A stretch of DNA of 64,000 nucleotides from contig NC_067204.1 in assembly GCF_026262505.1 (NCBI RefSeq), positions 10,945,797 to 11,009,796 on the forward strand, read 5' to 3'. Source of the stretch: Trichomonas vaginalis G3 (taxonomy: Eukaryota; Parabasalia; Trichomonadida; Trichomonadidae). Position 1 is the stretch's first letter; every line of letters starts with the position of its first letter. The notes beneath the pieces are model-generated. The model was not told the DNA's origin, did not search any database, and worked only from the letters and a program-made list of their open reading frames with translations. Below, one piece after another: positions 1 through 10,843 of the stretch. The position numbers were made by a program, and so were the translations under genes.

Positions 1-438
1 TTGTGGTTGTACTGAGTTTCTCAAAGCGAACCATTCATAGTTTGCCCATGTTACTGTTTGAACTAAGTCAGAGTTAGAATATATCTTATATCCCATGAAA
101 ACTTCTGGAGCATATTGGTATCCGACATAGAAAATTCCATTGCAACCTTTCTTGTCAGACAACTTGGCAGAAGGTTTTATTTCAATGTCTTGTTCCACGT
201 ATAAGAAAGAGTTGTCAATAGAAATTATATGAAACCTGTCGCAAGCAATATCTACTGTTGTTGAAGAACCTTCTCCAAACTCACCTACGTTTCCATAAGA
301 AACAGCAGTTGTATATTCGTAAGTTCCAGGAACTATTTCTGACCTTCTAATGGCATTGTCGCATTCGTTATACCATTCGGAAACATTTCCATTCATAGCA
401 TCCAAAACTGTTGGCGTTATATTCTGAGCGGCGTACAT
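1..438 (-). CDS. Major capsid protein, N-terminal part (cut by window edge)
   Basis: An open frame of about 146 codons starts at the ATG at 438 (MYAAQN...) and runs off the window. It is the counterpart of the capsid gene at 37833 in copy A. Here the N-terminal frame is intact, whereas copy A has one extra base in each of two A-runs within the first 120 nt. The capsid assignment rests on gene order (directly after ORF1), size, and beta-rich sequence like Maverick double jelly-roll capsids. It is family inference, not a motif match. Confidence 0.6.
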   Translation of the reverse strand, partial: MYAAQNITPTVLDAMNGNVSEWYNECDNAIRRSEIVPGTYEYTTAVSYGNVGEFGEGSSTTVDIACDRFHIISIDNSFLYVEQDIEIKPSAKLSDKKGCNGIFYVGYQYAPEVFMGYKIYSNSDLVQTVTWANYEWFALRNSVQPQ

Positions 439-470
439 TTCATATGAGTAAAAATATAGAATAGTTGGAT

Positions 471-3400
471 TTATATGTCATAATAGAACCCACGTGGACC
501 AAGCTTTACTTTCTTCCTGACTGAGTTTTTAACTCTTCTTTTTCCTTCATTGCCCTCTGCTTGAAGTTGTTGCATCTTTGCATTATGTTCATCTAGTATG
601 TTGCAAATTTCCCATGTCCTTTTTGCCTTTTGGCTCTGGTCGCCCATCTCAGGTAACCTATATCCTAGAAAGAGTTTGTCATAGTCTGTATTTGAGTCTT
701 TCGTATTGTTTGCATGACTCTTTCCTGAGTTTCTGGTTCAAGCTCTTCAAACAGAGCTGTCCATATGGAATAAGCTCGTTTCCAAATATATGTTTTTGTA
801 GCCATTCTGGTTTTCTTTCCATGTTACCAACTATATCTTTTGTGAATGGGAAAGCTTTTACCCAATCTTTCAGTCTTGCGTCGTTTATTTCTGTAGTTGG
901 TTTTATTTTGTCAAGGAACATGTTTTTCAATACTAACATTTCATTTGGTACTGTCCATTTGAGTTTTCTTAAATATTCATCCCTTCTCGGTTCATTGTCT
1001 GCAAAGTAAGTTTTTATGACATTTTGTAAACTTTCGTTTGCAAGGTCATGTACAATAGGTTCTCTTCCTTCGCCTCCCTAACTTTCTTTCTAAACTCTTC
1101 ACCAAATATACCATCTCTATGGTTCTGTGTAGTTCTTTGAGATAAATGTTCTAGAACGTCAGGTGTTATATTTCCATCAGCCATGTTCATTTCATACTGG
1201 TCCAAAATATCTGCATGTTTCATATCTTTCAATGGCATTAAAGCCGCGCTTAAAATACCAGCTATATCTGGTTCACCATTGACTTCCATTGCGTCTACAA
1301 CTTCTTGGAATTGTGGTTGTAAGTTTATGAACCACCTATCTGGATTAGCTTTATGACCCCATCTCATTGTAGTTCCATCGTCTGCAGAAACAAAAGTAGG
1401 TTTGTTTCCATCTTGGTTAGGTTCTGAATGAACTTTAAACAATGTTTCATTTCTATATGTTTTCTTGAAATTTAACCTTTTATTTTCACCGAGTTCATCC
1501 GAAGATTGAACGTTAAATGCTCGTAAGTAAAAAGGGTTGTTGTATTTGTGTACATTTTCTTTCAGTACTTCCATTCTATGCTGAATATTTTCATCTGGTG
1601 TTGGAGTCTTTTGTATGTCGGCAAACATTTTTCGATATTCTTCTACTATGTCAGCCGAATTTTTTTTAGACTCTTGGAAATATTCCATATTCTCCGCATA
1701 CTCTTGTTGAGGGTCAAGATTTTTCGGCTGTTCCAAATCTTCATCTAGTTCTGTGAAGTTAGTTTCCAAAGGAGTGACTTGTTCGTTTCCTTCAGGCTCT
1801 TCTAGCTGTTGTTGCTGAACTATTTCTTCCATGTCTGGTTGTATCTGAACTTCTTCCTGTGGAGTTTCTTGTACCTCATCTGCTGGCATTTCATATATTC
1901 CGAGACCGTTTTCAACAATTTCCCTATCTACGTCATCCGCATTCATAAGCTTTTGTTCTTTCGTTCCGTCTCTATTTTTTACGCGTTTCATGACGAAAGT
2001 TGAATTGTCATTTAGCTCTGACATCAAATATCTCGGAGTAAATTCATCCATGTCATTTGGATGATATGCTATTAAATCATATCCCTTAGCGAGCTTGTAT
2101 TTTCCAGGTTTGAGATTATATCCGTTTTGGTGCTGAGCCATAAAGCTAAATAGGTTCGGGTCAGTATTTCCATCCTTGAACTTTCCAATAGCTTCTTTAT
2201 ATCTGTCACTAAAGTCAACAGTATCTGGGAAACCACACTCTTCTTTAAGCATTTTTAAGAATTCTTGGTTTCCTTGTTCTCTACTTCTTTTATGTCCTTG
2301 CTCTGTTTGTGGTTGTTGTTGTGCAGGGTTTTGAACTGTTGGTTGCTGTGTTGGTTGTTGTGTTGGTTGTTGTGCTGGTTGTGGAGGTGGTTGTTGTGCT
2401 GGTTGTTGTGCATGCCTGTGTCTGTGTCCATGTGACGATGTAAATGTTTTAGGTAGTCCTGGTGCAGGTGCTTCTCTTGGAGGGTTTGGTGGTATATAAG
2501 TTCCACCAGCTGGCACATATGTTCCATCTGCAGCGTAATGTCCTACCTGACTTTTCGTTTTAAGAAAGCATTTACTAGGTCTGTTTTGGTCTGTTGTAAC
2601 TCTTTTTCTTGACTTTTCACAACAGTTGCTCTAACGGCGTCATAGGCACTTTGAACTGCCTGTCTCGTTGCTGCATCTGTTATTTTCGTCATATTTTGTG
2701 CTACTTCTTTTAACTCTTTGTCGAAACCTTCAGACTTCAGTTTCTTTCCAGATGAGAAGTCGTTCACTTGTTTCACCTTACTATGAAGAGCTTCGAAGGC
2801 GTTCTTAAAGTCAGCATTTGTTAAAGCTTCATTTGAACTGTCTTCATCCGCTTGTATTTTTGTCCTTATTGACCCTATAAGTTGGGCTGCTTTAGCGTTA
2901 GCTTGGGCATCTAACCAGTCTTGTTAGCTTTTATATATTCTGCGCTTTTCATTGCCTTTTGCATGGCTGCGTCGTTATTTTTACTTTCTTGTGCTAAGTT
3001 TTCATACTGTACGGTTTGGTTTTGCAACTGTAAAAGTTTTTCTGCCTTTACATTTGCTTCAACTTCTTTTTTATACTCATCGCTATCCATATATGTCTTC
3101 AGGGCTTTTTGTTTTATCTCTTCATCTTTCAGTACTTTATATTGAGTAGTATGGTTTTTCAAATTTATAACATCTTGTTCCATTTTTGCTACTTCTGCTG
3201 CTTTTTCTGACACTTTTTTCGCATATTCCTCTGTACTTAGTTCTTTCAGTTGTTCTTCTTTCTTCTTTTTCTCTACGTTTAACTCATTGAGTTTCTTTGT
3301 GTGTCTGTCATATTCTAGTTTCTTTTCGTTTTCACTTATTTGTTTCTGTATGTCTATGTTTGACTTTTTGACATCTGCTATTTGATTTTTGAGTGAACTC

Positions 3401-3665
3401 AAATTCATTTGACTTTGAGGGTTATAGGCTGTTCCGTCTGCAGCTCCACCATAGCCTGCCATTTTCGCTAAAAGTGCCGCTCTTAAACCTCCACTCTGTG
3501 CACCAAAACTCGGTTTAAAAGCATAGGATTGCTTGACATTTGTTGCAACATAGTGGGGTCATTCAGCATTTGTTGTTGCAACTGTTGTTGTGGTGTCAGT
3601 TTTACTATTGGATGTTTCAATGCTCTCTTCCTCTTACGTATATTCTTACGTAGCTTACGTGGCAT
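471..3665 (-). pseudogene. ORF1 structural-type protein, frameshifted copy
   Basis: This is a homologue of the intact 1114-residue ORF at 34456-37800, read from the ATG at 3665 (MPRKLRKN...) to a stop at 471. The frame is broken at several points into open blocks near 3483-3665, 2911-3462, 2543-2776, 1014-2516 and 679-939. One break, around 1065-1075, coincides with lost bases in a purine run. The Pro/Gln-rich middle has fewer QPTVQNPAQ-type repeats than copy A. The gene lies just upstream of the capsid gene in the same orientation, as in copy A. Confidence 0.85.
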
Positions 3666-3699
3666 TTTAAGTGAAGTTAAAAAGCGGCTTTTGACAGAT

Positions 3700-4950
3700 G
3701 TTTTGTAAAGACTTCTTCGTAAAGACTTTGTTGAGACTTCTTCGTAAATGACCCAAAAATATATTTTAGGGTAGAAGGGTATATCTACCCGTTTTCTACC
3801 CTCTTTTCTACCCTCTTGAATTTTCATGAATTTCTTCGTAAAGACTTTGTTAAGACTTCTTCGTAAAGACTTTGTTGAGACTTCTTCGTAAAGACTTTGT
3901 TGAGACTTCTTCGTAAAGACTTTGTTGAGACTTCTTCGTAAATGACCCAAAAATATATTTTAGGGTAGAAGGGTATATCTACCCCGTTTTCTACCCTCTT
4001 TTCTACCCTCTTGAATTTTCATGAATTTCTTCGTAAAGACTTTGTTAAGACTTCTTCGTAAAGACTTTGTTAAGACTTCTTCGTAAAGACTTTGTTGAGA
4101 CTTCTTCGTAAAGACTTTGTCAAGACTTCATCGTAAAGACTTTGTTGAGATTTCTTCGTAAATGACCCTAGTAGTATATTTTTGGTGTAAATTTCATGAA
4201 AATTCAAGAGGGTAGAAAAGAGGGTAGAAAACGGGGTAGATATACCCTTCTACCCTAAAATATATTTTTGGGTCATTTACACTCATGAACTTTCTTGTCT
4301 ATGTTTTGTCAAGATTTCATCGTAAAGACTTTGTTGAGATTTCTTCATAAATGACCCTAGTAGTATATTTTTGGTGTAAAATTCATGAAAATTCAAGAGG
4401 GTGAAAAATTAGGTGAAAAAACAGGTGAAATCTCACCTCTTCACCTAAATATATTTTTATTGAATTCTGTATAAATTTCATGAAAATTCACGAGGGTAGA
4501 AAAGAGGGTAGAAAACGGGGTAGATATACCCTTCTACCCTAAAATATATTTTTGGGTCATTTACACTCATGAACTTTCTTGTCTATGTTTTGTTGAGATT
4601 TCATCGTAAAGACTTTGTTGAGATTTCTTCGTAAAGACTTTGTCAAGACTTCATCGTAAAGACTTTGTCAAGACTTCTTCGTAAAGACTTTGTCAAGACT
4701 TCTTCGTAAAGACTTTGTCAAGACTTCATCGTAAATGTTTTGTTGAGATTTCATCGTAAATATTTTGTCAAGACTTCTTCGTAAAGACTTTGTTGAGATT
4801 TCTTCGTAAAGACTTTGTCAAGACTTCTTCGTAAAGACTTTGTCAAGACTTCTTCGTAAAGACTTTGTTGAGATTTCTTCGTAAAGACTTTGTTGAGATT
4901 TCTTCGTAAAGACTTTGTTGAGATTTCTTCGTAAATGTTTTGTCAAGACT
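3700..4950. repeat. 25-bp iteron array with interspersed palindromic modules
   Basis: Tandem and dispersed copies of a 25-bp unit (core TTTGTCAAGACTTCTTCGTA, then AAGAC) fill this stretch. Variants have CATCG for CTTCG and TTGAG for TCAAG. Because 25 is not a multiple of three, the array stays open in several frames and yields spurious ORFs with KVFTKK/SLRRSLN peptides. Palindromic modules sit near 3750-3835, 3935-4015, 4195-4265, 4385-4455 and 4485-4555. The same unit recurs at 46.1-46.9 kb and 48.5-48.8 kb in copy A, and as a relative at 17.5-18.7 kb. Confidence 0.9.
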
Positions 4951-4972
4951 TCATTTATACTAAACATCTTCG

Positions 4973-5008
4973 GGGCTAGAGGGCACGAAGTGCCTGGAAG
5001 CCCCACTA

Positions 5009-5011
<3 letters not shown>
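4973..5011. repeat. Terminal repeat end of Maverick copy B
   Basis: Read outward-in on the minus strand, this begins AGGTAGTGGGGCTTCC, compared with AGGTATGTGGGGCTTCC in copy A. It then has a short hairpin, GGCAC-TTC-GTGCC, where copy A has GGGGC-TGC-GCCCC. The remainder of the 115-bp repeat seen in copy A is not conserved. Confidence 0.7.

Positions 5012-5058
<47 letters not shown>
5011..5058. repeat. 48-nt poly-T tract abutting the element end
   Basis: An uninterrupted run of about 48 T follows the terminal CACTACC of copy B. It may be the insertion target or an expanded target duplication. The length of such a run is also prone to assembly error. Confidence 0.9.
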
Positions 5059-5060
<2 letters not shown>

Positions 5061-5289
5061 TTTAGTTTTGAAGGAGATTAATTCATCAAACAAGTGAGAA
5101 TTTGGCCATTTTTATGACTTTCTAAGCTGCTAATCAAGTATATTCATATTATATTTTTCTGTGATGTCTCTCAAAATTATATATATATTTACTTTTACTA
5201 AATTTATTCAATTGACCTTTCAATAGATCTAATTATATCTATACAGTTGCCATATATTGACAACTAAAGAGCAGTTTTTCCTTCATCTT

Positions 5290-6190
5290 TTTCATTGACA
5301 TTTGCACCATGTGAAATAAGAAATTCGGCCGTTTCTTTGCTATTATGAGAAGCTGCAATATGAAGAGCTGTTTGTCCATTATTGTCTTTTTCATTGACAT
5401 TTGCACCATGTGAAATAAGAAATTCGGCCGTTTCTTTGCTATTATGAGAAGCTGCAATATGAAGAGCTGTTTGTCCATTATTGTCTTTTTCATTGACATT
5501 TGCACCATGTGAAATAAGAAATTCGGCCGTTTCTTTGCTATTATGAGAAGCTGCAATATGAAGAGCTGTTTGTCCATTATTGTCTTTTTCATTGACATTT
5601 GCACCATGTGAAATAAGAAATTCGGCCGTTTCTTTGCTATTATGAGAAGCTGCAATATGAAGAGCCGTTTGCTCAATATTGTCTTTTTCATTGACATTTG
5701 CACCATGTGAAATAAGAAATTCGGCCGTTTCTTTGCTATTATGAGAAGCTGCAATATGAAGAGCCGTTTGCTCAATATTGTCTTTTTCATTGACATTTGC
5801 ACCATGTGAAATAAGAAATTCGGCCGTTTCTTTGCTATTATGAGAAGCTGCAATATGAAGAGCTGTTTGTCCATTATTGTCTTTTTCATTGACATTTGCA
5901 CCATGTGAAATAAGAAATTCGGCCGTTTCTTTGCTATTATGAGAAGCTGCAATATGAAGAGCTGTTTGTCCATTATTGTCTTTTTCATTGACATTTGCAC
6001 CATGTGAAATAAGAAATTCGGCCGTTTCTTTGCTATTATGAGAAGCTGCAATATGAAGAGCTGTTTGTCCATTATTGTCTTTTTCATTGACATTTGCACC
6101 ATGTGAAATAAGAAATTCGGCCGTTTCTTTGCTATTATGAGAAGCTGCAATATGAAGAGCCGTTTGCTCAATATTGTCTTTTTCATTGAC
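5290..6190. repeat. 99-bp tandem repeats encoding ankyrin units
   Basis: Nine 99-bp units are almost identical at nucleotide level. They differ mainly at the loop codons, which alternate between NIEQ and NNGQ in the order I,N,N,N,I,I,N,N,N. That order suggests duplication of a four-unit block. The near identity indicates recent expansion or gene conversion. Confidence 0.95.
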
Positions 6191-6368
6191 ATTTGCACCA
6201 TGTGAAATAAGAAATTCTGCTGCTTCTTTACTATTATTTAGTGCTACATAATGAAGAGCGGTTCTTCCATTTATATCTTTTACTTTGATATTTGCATCAT
6301 GTGGAAGGAGATATTCCCAAAGCGATGGAATATCAAAAAACATTGAATAAACAAATGATTTGTTAATA

Positions 6369-7669
6369 TAGGGTGTCCAAAGGTGTGTTTAGCACAAACC
6401 TGAATACTGCGAATAGAAATAAACAAGTTACATATATATAAAGTTTATTTAAATATAATCACCATTGGATTCAATCACGCGTTCGCAGCGATCGATCCAG
6501 GCTTGAAAGACACGCTTTAAATCATCATGAGAAAATTGCTCAAATTGCTCTCTTACAAAATTTTCAAGATCATCTGGACTCGCGAATTCGCGTCCTTCAG
6601 CTCTCTTTTTTAGCGTGCCGAATAAATAAAAGTCAGAGGGTGCAATATCAGGTGAATAAATTGGGTTTGGAACAACTTTGACATTGTTTTCCACCAAGTA
6701 ATTCATTACCTTATGACTTTTGTGAACTCTTGAATTATCAAAATGAATTGCAAACTTTTGTTTTTGTTGTTTGGATTTCTCAAACTCATCAAAATTGATA
6801 ATTTGAGTAAGAACATTGTCAATTAGATACTGAGCATTCATCGTATTAGGTTTTTGAAGAATATCAATTGCGATGATGCCATTCACGCCCCAAAAAACCG
6901 ACAACATCATCATTGGTGTGTCAATTTTTTCCTTCGGGAATGTTTGCGGATTTTCATCCTTCGCGATCCACATGATTTTGGTTTCTGTTGCATATTGAAA
7001 CCAAGACTCGTCCCCTGTTACTAAAAAGTGAAACTTCTTGGATTGATACGCACCCAATATAGAGAGGAGCTCTTTCGAAGATTGGACTCTAGATTTTTTT
7101 TGAACTGAATTAAGGTTGTGCGGAACCCAACGTGTATACGCTAGTTTGTAGTTCAAATAATTGTGCAGATAATAACTGACTGTTGTACGTGGTATCTTTG
7201 TCATCTCCTCTATCCTTCTGAGTGATGCTCTTGGGTCTTCATCTAGCGCTTGAAGAATTGCTTTGATTTTTCTTTGATCCAGCGATTTTTTGTCAATTTT
7301 TATGATGGGCGCCTTTTTGTTCATGAAGTGATACATCCTAACATGATACGTTACAGTGGAATAGCTAGGAGCATCCATACCGAAGCATTTTACCAATGTC
7401 TCGTAGATTTTTTTACAGTCTTTGCATTTTTTTGCAAGAGCGAGGATGTTTTCTTTATGATTCATTAAAAAAATGAAAAAAAATCCCGCCAAAATTTCCC
7501 GCGAAACCGCCTCTTGTCTCAAAATTTTTTATATCCCGGCATGGCGCCAAAATACAACATACTCATCATATACATATATTCATATTTTTTTATATATATT
7601 TAATCAGCATATATCTCCTTTAATAGTCTCATATAGAGCGCTGTGCTAAACGCACCTTTGGACACCCTA
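6369..7669 (-). mobile_element. Tc1/mariner element (Tvmar1-like)
   Basis: The element is 1301 bp with terminal inverted repeats starting TAGGGTGTCCAAAGGTG and ending in CACCTTTGGACACCCTA. It is flanked by TA target duplications at 6367-6368 and 7670-7671. It carries one transposase gene in the same orientation as the ankyrin gene it interrupts. The intact transposase and well-preserved ends suggest a recent insertion. Confidence 0.95.
6449..7465 (-). CDS. Mariner transposase
   Basis: The protein has 338 residues from the ATG at 7465 (MNHKENIL...); the frame is open further upstream but only with a TTG. The N-terminal third holds two helix-turn-helix segments, including a paired-type segment around RRIEEMTKIPRTTVSYYL. 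The catalytic core shows VTGDESWFQY (first Asp), IHFDNSRVHKS (second Asp) and SPDIAPSDFYLF, the mariner D,D34D signature with the third Asp in APSD. Length and motifs fit a full-length enzyme with no lesions seen. It would bind the 1301-bp element's ends and catalyse cut-and-paste at TA. Identification with Tvmar1 is by host and family, not by alignment. Confidence 0.95.
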   Translation of the reverse strand: MNHKENILALAKKCKDCKKIYETLVKCFGMDAPSYSTVTYHVRMYHFMNKKAPIIKIDKKSLDQRKIKAILQALDEDPRASLRRIEEMTKIPRTTVSYYLHNYLNYKLAYTRWVPHNLNSVQKKSRVQSSKELLSILGAYQSKKFHFLVTGDESWFQYATETKIMWIAKDENPQTFPKEKIDTPMMMLSVFWGVNGIIAIDILQKPNTMNAQYLIDNVLTQIINFDEFEKSKQQKQKFAIHFDNSRVHKSHKVMNYLVENNVKVVPNPIYSPDIAPSDFYLFGTLKKRAEGREFASPDDLENFVREQFEQFSHDDLKRVFQAWIDRCERVIESNGDYI

Positions 7670-8504
7670 TATCATTAGTTTGATCGTAACAAACTAAAAA
7701 TGAATCAAGATTATTATATATTCCGCAATCAGATAAATTGATTTGAATACTGTATTCATTCATCAAGAATGAAACAAAATCAATGTTGTGTGAAATAATT
7801 GCATATCTCATGCATAGTTTATTTGGCCTTTGATGTTTCAAACATTCACTCATGATTTCTGGATTTCCTCTTAAAAATGATAGTTGAAGACAAATTTGAG
7901 TTATTTTCGTGTCAAACTTCGATCTTAATAACTTGAAACAGTCAACTGCTCCATGATAACAACATAATTCAAGTAATGAATATCCATTTTCAACAAATGG
8001 ATATAAATCACTGACAAGTGTTTGATCTTCATCAAAATCACCTCTTTCCGTGAATATGATAAATCTTTCTAAGTCATTATTCATAATTGCTTTGTAAATT
8101 GTATTATATGTATGAATACTGAGATTTTCTGATTTAATTTTTTCGAAATCATCAGACTTGTCTAATTTAATTCCATATTCTTTATAAAACAAGAAGTTAG
8201 AAATGATTGGAATTCTTTTGACCTCTATGATATGATATTCATCAGAAATAAGTTTGGCAAGGTATAAATATGACTTTGTATAGCGATTGTTATACGAGAT
8301 GATATTTAAAATATCTTTAAGTATATTTTGTGGAGGATATTGATTTGATTCAATCAATTCTGTTTTGATCATTTCGTAAATCTTGTTTAAATCTTCTTCG
8401 TTATCCGTTTTCAGCCGATACAATGCATTGTACGAATCGATATAGTATTTATAAATACTTCGCAATTTACTGTATTTATTTGGCTGAATGTCTCGATCAG
8501 ACAT

Positions 8505-9093
8505 GGAAAAAATTTTAAAAGTGGCTTATTTACATTTTACCAATTAAAATATCTTTGAAATTTATTAGGATAATTTTTGTTATACGTATGGAAAACAATG
8601 ACCACAAAGATTTCGTATATCATTTATGAATTTTGATAAAGTTTATAAATATAAAATGATACAATGACTAAAGTAAAGTCGATAGCAATAAGATATTCGT
8701 TAATTAGCATACATTTTACTATCAATCCGATATTTTGATGCTTTTTATTAGATTATTGCATGCATTATGAATATACTAGTTTTTGTCTATGAGAATATCT
8801 CAAAAAATACGATTATTTACCAAAAAAAGTTTTCAAATATTTAGTGATAATTTAGAATGATGTCTTTAAGAAGATAATTTACACATCTGATGGGATCAAG
8901 TTATGAGAGGGAAACACCAAAAATGGGGAGAATAATTGAAAATTTCCAAATAAATATGTGTTAAATGAATCTCTATAGGTAGAAATATGTTTTATCTTGG
9001 AGTTAAACCAATAAAGTTAAATGAGGCCTCATTTAAATTGTTTAAATATAGAGCTGAACGCTGACATAATTGATTTTTCGGAAAAAGTGACAC
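8505..9093. other. Intergenic, no feature recognised
   Basis: AT-rich spacer between the divergent ankyrin and beta-helix genes. A GAAAAAGTGACAC string at about 9080 lies just before the initiator of the next gene. Confidence 0.6.
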
Positions 9094-9100
9094 TCAAATT
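9094..9100 (+). promoter_or_regulatory. Initiator (TCAAATT)
   Basis: TCAAATT lies 8-10 nt before the ATG at 9104, a spacing normal for trichomonad Inr elements. The same heptamer precedes the ATG at 22256. Confidence 0.5.
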
Positions 9101-9103
9101 TGG

Positions 9104-10354
9104 ATGATTACAAATTTAACTATTTTTAAGCTATATTCTAAAAACTACAATATAAATAATTCACCAATGCTTTCATTATCTCACACATCATTGAAATCAT
9201 CTTTTTCATCGATTTTAACAAGATCAAAATTTTCAACTTCTCCATTTTTTTATTCAATCAACCAAAAGCCAAATGCTGAATTCAGAAATTGCTATTTTGC
9301 AAAATACTTATCAAGTGCCATTAAAATCGATAAAGATGCTTTTATGATCGGAAAAGTCTATGAGTATACAAGACAGGATCTGAAAGATGAGCCAGTTAGA
9401 GTATACAATAGTATTTTCAGAGAGTTTGATATAAGAGATAAAGCAGGAGCTGCAATTAACGTTAAATACAGATTAAGAATATTTAACGCGCTATTTAGTA
9501 AGGTTAAAGGCAAATTAGCACCTGCATTTGCATGTAGTGATGAATTGGAATGCGTTTATACAACATTTCAAAATTGCGAAGCTTTTGAAGAATGCGGCGT
9601 ATTTTTGGCATCAAATACCAACGACATCCCCATAAAACTCGAATTATCGACTTTTACAATTGTTGTTGCTCCACAATATGGCATAGCGAAGATAATTTCC
9701 GATGGAAATTTAATAATTAAAAATACAAACATGACGAAAGCAGGATCATCAAATACAGGACTTTGCGATGTTACCACCTCAAAAGCTCAAGTTTATTACT
9801 CTTCTTTCGTCAGATGTTCCACATCAGGGCCAAACGGAGGTTTTGTCTTTAACAAACAGAATTTCGCTGTTCAATTCCAGTATACAAATTTTTACGCCAT
9901 TTCTCAGTCCGCTCAAGGCAAATTGGCCGGAAATTCGATTTTTCTGTCAAATGTTGCCGAATCGACAATTGAAAACTGCGCATTCATAAGGAACGCAGGT
10001 TTGCCTTCGATTGCAGCCGATGCAACTATTTCTCTCAAGATTATAAAATCATGTTTCACAGGAAGAGAAAATAATGAGATTAAAAGCAAAGATTCAGACA
10101 TATCTAAGTCAGGATGCACATTTGGATCAGGAGAATTGAACAATCTCGCTGATTCTAACCGTGATCTTGGATATATCGAGAACAGACCATTCACAAACTA
10201 CCAAATTGAAAAAGGAAACGCAAACAAAGGCTCTTTCTTTGTTGAAATTATGAAGATATTGATTGTTTCCATAGCATTTGGAATTATTGTTGTTAATTTC
10301 ATTTATTTCTTAATTCATCGCTTTGGACCAAAGAAACCACGCGCTTTAGAATAA
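9104..10354 (+). CDS. Beta-helix surface membrane protein
   Basis: The product has 416 residues. The middle consists of short beta-strand repeats of the type ...N..F..C and ...SSFVRCS.., as in right-handed parallel beta-helix (Pmp-like) proteins abundant in trichomonads. One strong membrane segment lies near residues 383-405 (IEMKILIVSIAFGIIVVNFIYFLI), followed by a short basic tail (HRFGPKKPRALE), giving type I topology. No clear N-terminal signal peptide is visible, as is common in this family. The role is probably surface contact or adhesion by family analogy. A related broken gene lies at 62354-63383. Confidence 0.7.
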   Translation: MITNLTIFKLYSKNYNINNSPMLSLSHTSLKSSFSSILTRSKFSTSPFFYSINQKPNAEFRNCYFAKYLSSAIKIDKDAFMIGKVYEYTRQDLKDEPVRVYNSIFREFDIRDKAGAAINVKYRLRIFNALFSKVKGKLAPAFACSDELECVYTTFQNCEAFEECGVFLASNTNDIPIKLELSTFTIVVAPQYGIAKIISDGNLIIKNTNMTKAGSSNTGLCDVTTSKAQVYYSSFVRCSTSGPNGGFVFNKQNFAVQFQYTNFYAISQSAQGKLAGNSIFLSNVAESTIENCAFIRNAGLPSIAADATISLKIIKSCFTGRENNEIKSKDSDISKSGCTFGSGELNNLADSNRDLGYIENRPFTNYQIEKGNANKGSFFVEIMKILIVSIAFGIIVVNFIYFLIHRFGPKKPRALE

Positions 10355-10843
10355 TTTATTGTTTCTTTTTTTGTTTTAATAAAAATATATTAACTGTCCA
10401 ATTTTTTTTTATTTAAATGGGAAGATTACGATGCCATTTTAATTTTCATGCTATTTTTGAGCAAATTTCTTTTTGGGAGTATGATTTATTAGAAAATAAT
10501 TATAAATATCAGATTTTTTATTATTTTATTTGATAAAATGTCCATTAACTTAACTCCCAACTAGCGATAATCAAAAGTTACTTAAGTTGTATCAGAGAGA
10601 CTCTTCTGCTATCTGATTTTTACGTTAAAGATTTAAATTTCATTGTCACATCGATTTTCAATCTTCTATTTTTCGAGAAATGCATGTCAGTACTGTGTGC
10701 ATATTAAGGTTTCTATTTATTCTTTGAAAGCTTGTGATAGTTCCCAACAAAATAATGATTGTTTTTTTATTTACAATTGAAAATCAATTTGAAAAAAACA
10801 ATTCAAATTTTCAATAAAAAGGTGACAGTTAAAATTTGCATTT
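10355..10843. other. Intergenic, AT-rich
   Basis: Contains the 3' region of the beta-helix gene, with an AATAAAA-like string near 10377. Otherwise no recognised feature. TTTTCAATAAAA at about 10810 may serve as initiator for the next gene. Confidence 0.5.

Larger units (their letters stand above)
1..5011 (-). mobile_element. Maverick/Polinton-type element, copy B (partial)
   Basis: The reverse complement of this stretch matches the left part of the complete element at 34204-58579: the same large structural ORF followed by the same capsid gene. It runs off the window at base 1. The outer end, near 5011, carries a terminal sequence related to the other element's inverted repeat (shared GTGGGGCTTCC and CTAGCCC blocks). 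Unlike copy A, about 1.3 kb of repeats separates ORF1 from the terminus. The target duplication cannot be read because the other end is missing. Confidence 0.85.
5264..8504 (-). pseudogene. Ankyrin-repeat protein gene disrupted by a mariner insertion
   Basis: The ATG at 8504 opens an N-terminal block typical of trichomonad ankyrin proteins (DUF3447-like). It reads to ...YDQTND at about 7672, where the mariner begins. The frame resumes left of the transposon (SFVYSMFFDIPSLWEYLL..., from about 6366) and continues through one divergent and nine near-identical 33-residue ankyrin repeats to a stop at 5264. Removing the 1301-bp transposon plus one TA puts the two halves back in one frame of about 645 codons, so the gene was intact before insertion. 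It ends in mid-repeat (...GKTAL). As it stands it would give a truncated N-terminal product. Ankyrin proteins act as protein-binding scaffolds; the partner is unknown. Confidence 0.9.

Noticed and set aside
3483-3950. Open frames with KVFTKK/SLRRSLN peptides in iteron arrays (also 4818-5093 and 46499-46681)
   Set aside because: A 25-bp repeat cycles through all frames and stays open by chance; no start signal or conserved protein supports coding.
5239-6201. 320-codon frame overlapping the ankyrin repeats in another phase
   Set aside because: Open only because the 99-bp units repeat; it encodes the same nonsense peptide over and over.
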